In this document: in pieces, positions 14,923 to 16,927 of the stretch
Layout: each line of letters starts with the position of its first letter
Position numbering within the stretch: the first letter of the stretch is position 1
Assembly: GCA_030622125.1 (NCBI GenBank)
Contig: JAUXGM010000036.1
Location: 1 to 16,927, forward strand
Reading direction: 5' to 3'
From: a bacterium
Lineage (GTDB): Bacteria > AUK180
DNA: 16,927 nucleotides
Translations under genes and position numbers: made by a program
Notes under the pieces: generated by a model
Told to the model about the DNA's origin: nothing
The model's input: the letters and a program-made list of their open reading frames with translations, nothing else
Database searches by the model: none

Positions 14923-15882
14923 ATGAAAAAAAATATAGTTATAGTTTTAGTTGGAATGGTAATCTTATTCGTTGGGTGTAAAGCAAGATCTAAATACCCG
15001 ATAATTGCGAAAATAGGTAAACACAATATTAATGTAAATGATTTTAAAGTAATATTAAATGATGCTACCTACGGTTTGATTAAAAGTGGGAAAATTAAGG
15101 ACATTGCAATTCAACATTTTTATTCGGTTACCATTGACCAAAAAATACTCTACCTTTTAGCAAAAGAAAGCGGACTGAAAATTAACGAGACGGATGAATA
15201 TAGAAAGTATCAGGAAAATTTTAATAAGACAAGAAGAGATTTTTACCTGAAATTGGGTCTAAATGAAGGTGAAATCCAACGAACCTTTAATGAGTATTGG
15301 ATACAAAGGGAATTCATTGAAAAAAAGATCAAACCGACAATAGAATATAAAGAGACTGATCTAAAAAAATATTATGAAACAAATAAAAAAGTTTATTTTA
15401 CGGTCAAACCGTATATTAAAGGTCATAGAATTAGCGTAAAAGTACCGGATCCTGAAGCGGTGTTAAGGATATCCGCAAAGTTAGAAAAATTAAAAAAACA
15501 ACACGGAACAAATTACAAGATATTAAAGGAAAAGATCACTGAGTCATTTGGTAATAGTGCGTTCTTTATTGAAGATAAACAATTTAATATAGATCAATTA
15601 CGAAATATTTTCAAAAAGAGTCCCGATGAGGTTAACAATATACTGAAAACCAAAGAAAATCATTCCACTGATCTTGAAGAAATAAATGATATGATATTAT
15701 TCTTTTACATAACAAAAAAGCAAACTGAGGAGATTAAAAAATCTTATGATGAGGTTAAAGATATTGTCCTAAAAAATTATATTATTTCAAATATACAAAA
15801 GATTGTAGCTAAAAAAACAAAAGAATACAAAAATAGACACCCCATTACTATTCTTGTAGAAGATCCCGCATCATTGCTATAA
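14923..15882 (+). CDS. SurA/PrsA-like lipoprotein with degenerate parvulin region
   Basis: This is a 319-residue predicted lipoprotein. MKKNIVIVLVGMVILFVGCKARSK has a standard lipobox (FVGC, Cys19). Residues about 28-145 resemble the SurA_N chaperone core: IIAKIGKHNINVNDFKVIL followed by long amphipathic helices, and FNEYWIQREFIEKKIKP. Residues about 150-260 occupy the place of a parvulin prolyl-isomerase domain (GHRISVKV...), but the usual GGDLG-type motif and active-site residues are not recognisable. A closing helix with SYDEVKDIVLKNYI is also typical of this group. It probably works as a periplasmic folding chaperone without isomerase activity, which is inference. AGGAGG at 14912-14917 gives a strong start. 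The gene follows metK by 10 bases and is the last before a terminator. Confidence 0.75.
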   Translation: MKKNIVIVLVGMVILFVGCKARSKYPIIAKIGKHNINVNDFKVILNDATYGLIKSGKIKDIAIQHFYSVTIDQKILYLLAKESGLKINETDEYRKYQENFNKTRRDFYLKLGLNEGEIQRTFNEYWIQREFIEKKIKPTIEYKETDLKKYYETNKKVYFTVKPYIKGHRISVKVPDPEAVLRISAKLEKLKKQHGTNYKILKEKITESFGNSAFFIEDKQFNIDQLRNIFKKSPDEVNNILKTKENHSTDLEEINDMILFFYITKKQTEEIKKSYDEVKDIVLKNYIISNIQKIVAKKTKEYKNRHPITILVEDPASLL

Positions 15883-15908
15883 AAGTAGATCAGTAAACAT
15901 CCTCTCGC

Positions 15909-15960
15909 GTCATTCTGAGGAAGCAAAGCGACCGAAGAATCCATCTTTGCATCTCTGCGG
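15909..15960 (+). repeat. Intergenic repeat of the CATTCTGAGGAAGC type
   Basis: The stretch begins CGTCATTCTGAGGAAGC and continues through AAGCGACCGAAGAATCC. I recall very similar strings recurring between genes in many unrelated bacterial genomes. It contains ATTCT (15912-15916) complementary to AGAAT (15936-15940), and GCAAAG (15923-15928) complementary to CTTTGC (15945-15950). The two pairings interlock rather than nest. Only one copy lies in the window, so its repeat status rests on recollection, not on this sequence. Confidence 0.5.
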
Positions 15961-15961
15961 T

Positions 15962-15992
15962 AAGGTAGATTTCCTCTACCTTGATTTTTTTT
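15962..15992 (+). terminator. Intrinsic terminator ending the tRNA-lepB-metK-lipoprotein cluster
   Basis: A perfect eight-pair stem AAGGTAGA (15962-15969) / TCTACCTT (15975-15982) closes a five-base loop. It is followed by GA and eight T residues (15985-15992). It lies 80 bases after the SurA-like gene and is the clearest intrinsic terminator in the window. The end of the stem and the first T residues also form the -35 box of the next promoter. Confidence 0.85.
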
Positions 15993-16009
15993 GGCAATAT
16001 TGTTAAAAT
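15981..16009 (+). promoter_or_regulatory. Promoter for xpt, overlapping the preceding terminator
   Basis: TTGATT (15981-15986) and TAAAAT (16004-16009) are 17 bases apart. The -10 box is extended by TG at 16001-16002. The expected start is near 16016, giving a leader of about 13 bases with GAGG (16019-16022) six bases before the ATG. The leader is far too short to hold a purine riboswitch. Confidence 0.65.
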
Positions 16010-16028
16010 GAATTATTTGAGGTAAGTT

Positions 16029-16622
16029 ATGAAAATATTAAAGGAAAAAATTTTAAAGGATGGAAAGGTAATAGCAAATGGCGATATCATAAAGGTTGAT
16101 TCTTTTATCGATCATCAGGTAGATGTAAAATTAATAGATTTGGTTGCAGATGATATTATAGGGCATATAAAAAAAACGGAGAGTTATAGGAAGATCAATA
16201 AGATCATAACGGTAGAAACATCCGGCATCGTTTTAGGAACTCTGATGTCATTAAAAATGGATGTCCCTCTTGTTTATGCAAGAAAAAAAATACCCATTAC
16301 CTTGATAGAACCGCTTTACTCAAGAAAGATCCTTTCACCGACAAAAAAGAATGAGATCGAGATCGTAATTTCTTCTAAATACCTATCATCAAGGGATTCC
16401 GTTTATATTGTTGATGATTTTTTAGCAACCGGTGCAACCTCGGAGGCTTTAATTGAGATCATTCGAAATTCCGGTGCGAATCTTATTGGTATCGGTTCCA
16501 TTATAGAAAACAGTTTTTTAAACGGTAGAAAACTATTGTTAGGTAAATATCCTGATCTGGATATATATGCCTCTGTAAGAATAAAAAAAATGGATATAAA
16601 TGGGAATATAGAATTTTATTAA
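16029..16622 (+). CDS. xpt: Xanthine phosphoribosyltransferase
   Basis: This 197-residue cytoplasmic purine-salvage enzyme converts xanthine and PRPP to XMP. It resembles Bacillus Xpt along its whole length: KVDSFIDHQVD near 22-32, VETSGIVLG (62-70), VPLVYARKK (79-87), the PRPP-binding VYIVDDFLATGATSEAL (125-141, core VDDFLATG) and IGIGSIIENSF. Length is typical. The ATG has GAGG six bases upstream. It has its own promoter directly after a terminator, and non-coding repeats follow, so it appears monocistronic. In Bacillus, xpt is controlled by a purine riboswitch; here no such leader exists, so control must be different. A related adenine-type phosphoribosyltransferase is a less likely alternative. 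Confidence 0.93.
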   Translation: MKILKEKILKDGKVIANGDIIKVDSFIDHQVDVKLIDLVADDIIGHIKKTESYRKINKIITVETSGIVLGTLMSLKMDVPLVYARKKIPITLIEPLYSRKILSPTKKNEIEIVISSKYLSSRDSVYIVDDFLATGATSEALIEIIRNSGANLIGIGSIIENSFLNGRKLLLGKYPDLDIYASVRIKKMDINGNIEFY

Positions 16623-16660
16623 AACAATTTACAAAATTCTAAATATCAAATAATAATATT

Positions 16661-16686
16661 AACCACAGATTTGACAGAGAAGAAGA
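16661..16686 (+). repeat. ACCACAGA-type repeat remnant
   Basis: AACCACAGATTTGACAGAG is followed by AAGAAGA. It shares ACCACAGA, ACAGAG and the trailing GAAGAAG purine tract with the inverted element at 1-60. The agreement is partial, so the two would be diverged copies of one family. Confidence 0.45.
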
Positions 16687-16713
16687 GGTTAGAGGTTCGA
16701 GGTTAGATGTTAG
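16686..16713 (+). repeat. Heptanucleotide tandem array, AGGTTAG x4
   Basis: Four consecutive seven-base units are AGGTTAG, AGGTTCG, AGGTTAG and ATGTTAG. The two perfect copies are separated by a one-base variant, and the last copy has a single change. The array lies directly after the ACCACAGA-type string. It resembles heptameric short tandem repeats described between genes in cyanobacteria and other bacteria. Confidence 0.85.
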
Positions 16714-16764
16714 TAAAAAAAATATTAAATTCAGAAAAGCCATAAAAGAGGGACATTACCGAAA

Positions 16765-16799
16765 ACAATTGACAATGGACAATTGATAATTGACAATGA
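16765..16799 (+). repeat. Heptanucleotide tandem array, ACAATTG x5
   Basis: Five consecutive seven-base units are ACAATTG, ACAATGG, ACAATTG, ATAATTG and ACAATGA. CAATTG is self-complementary, so single units could also pair with one another. The array is non-coding, 142 bases after xpt, and is in the same region as a second, unrelated heptamer array. Confidence 0.85.
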
Positions 16800-16830
16800 A
16801 AAAAAAACAAATACAAACTCCGAAAACAGG

Positions 16831-16875
16831 CGGGACATACGTTGCTTGCATCGTGTGTCCCAAGACTGTGTCCCG
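16831..16875 (+). repeat. GGGACA hairpin module with two competing right arms
   Basis: GGGACATACG (16832-16841) pairs with CGTGTGTCCC (16852-16861), ten pairs including one G-T, around a ten-base loop. A second right arm, TGTCCCG (16869-16875), can pair perfectly over seven bases with CGGGACA (16831-16837). Only one pairing can form at a time. It is GC-rich compared with its AT-rich surroundings, which suggests a separate origin. Confidence 0.6.
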
Positions 16876-16888
16876 GACTCTGTTTAGT

Positions 16889-16922
16889 GTAGAAGATTGA
16901 AATTCTCATCTTCTACCTTTTA
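16889..16922 (+). terminator. Terminator-like hairpin at the window edge
   Basis: A perfect nine-pair stem GTAGAAGAT (16889-16897) / ATCTTCTAC (16908-16916) closes a ten-base loop. It is followed by C and five T residues. The stem is AT-rich, and the hairpin lies 267 bases after xpt, so it may terminate long xpt transcripts or belong to the repeat cluster. It shares the string TCTACCTT with the terminator at 15962. Confidence 0.55.
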
Positions 16923-16927
16923 ATTCA

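Larger units (their letters stand above)
16623..16927. other. Non-coding region built of short repeats and hairpins
   Basis: These 305 bases contain no credible gene. In order they hold an AT-rich spacer, an ACCACAGA...ACAGAG...GAAGAAG string (16661-16686), a four-copy heptamer array, a five-copy heptamer array, a GGGACA-type hairpin module and a terminator-like hairpin at the window edge. Each is listed separately. The open frame on the - strand at 16703-16909 spans these repeats and shows no protein-like composition. Confidence 0.8.

Noticed and set aside
15883-16028. Purine riboswitch upstream of xpt
   Set aside because: Bacillus xpt has one, but here the predicted leader is about 13 bases and no purine-aptamer core sequences are present in the gap.
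16686-16799. CRISPR array
   Set aside because: Units are seven bases long and contiguous; there are no 25-40 base repeats, no unique spacers and no cas genes.
16703-16909. Open frame on the - strand over the 3' non-coding region
   Set aside because: It reads through heptamer arrays and hairpins; its composition reflects the repeats rather than a protein.
1-16927. Phage, insertion sequence, toxin-antitoxin or defence island
   Set aside because: No transposase, integrase, capsid, toxin-antitoxin or defence-family motif was found in any plausible gene, and the two tRNAs show no duplicated 3' ends that would mark an attachment site.

Overview
The window is an AT-rich bacterial chromosome segment with an almost continuous run of 15 protein genes and two tRNA genes, all on the + strand. 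It comes from a diderm-type bacterium: there is a secreted metallophosphoesterase with a FlgD-like / type IX-style C-terminal sorting domain, a SurA-like lipoprotein and two further probable lipoproteins. The combination of low GC, the C-terminal sorting domain, a DivIVA-domain protein and several kinds of short intergenic repeat suggests an uncultured lineage near the FCB group, WOR-3 or Cloacimonadota. That placement is a low-confidence inference. No phage, insertion sequence, CRISPR array or defence gene is visible, and the gene content is mostly core housekeeping.

Region 1 (149-6045) starts at a textbook promoter (TTGAAA-17-TATAAT). It runs DHH/DHHA1 phosphoesterase, CvpA-like membrane protein, threonyl-tRNA synthetase (thrS), secreted metallophosphoesterase, DivIVA-domain protein and a small DUF167/YggU protein. 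Region 2 (6086-12632) has its own promoter, placed so that the first mRNA would be leaderless or nearly so. It encodes a 588-residue exported unknown, a diacylglycerol-kinase-family lipid kinase, an M20 metallopeptidase, a probable DUF3108-like lipoprotein, RuvX/YqgF and the lytic transglycosylase MltG. Region 3 (12637-15992) begins with a consensus promoter (TTGACA-17-TATAAT), then tRNA-Pro(UGG) and tRNA-Arg(UCG). With no visible terminator it continues into a small membrane protein, signal peptidase I, S-adenosylmethionine synthetase (metK) and a SurA-like lipoprotein. It ends at a clear intrinsic terminator that overlaps the next promoter. Region 4 is a monocistronic xanthine phosphoribosyltransferase (xpt, 16029-16622), followed by about 300 bases of non-coding repeats.

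Genes are packed tightly. Neighbours commonly overlap by 4 to 38 bases, so translational coupling is likely. The common themes are cell-envelope biogenesis (MltG, signal peptidase, lipid kinase, lipoproteins, DivIVA) and core RNA or translation functions (ThrS, tRNAs, RuvX, MetK).

I did not find a convincing new multi-gene system. The less ordinary features are: the stacked heptanucleotide arrays and hairpin modules in the flanking non-coding DNA; the probable mixed tRNA-mRNA operon; the terminator that shares bases with the next promoter; and two uncharacterised exported proteins with nearly identical, non-canonical lipobox-like leaders.
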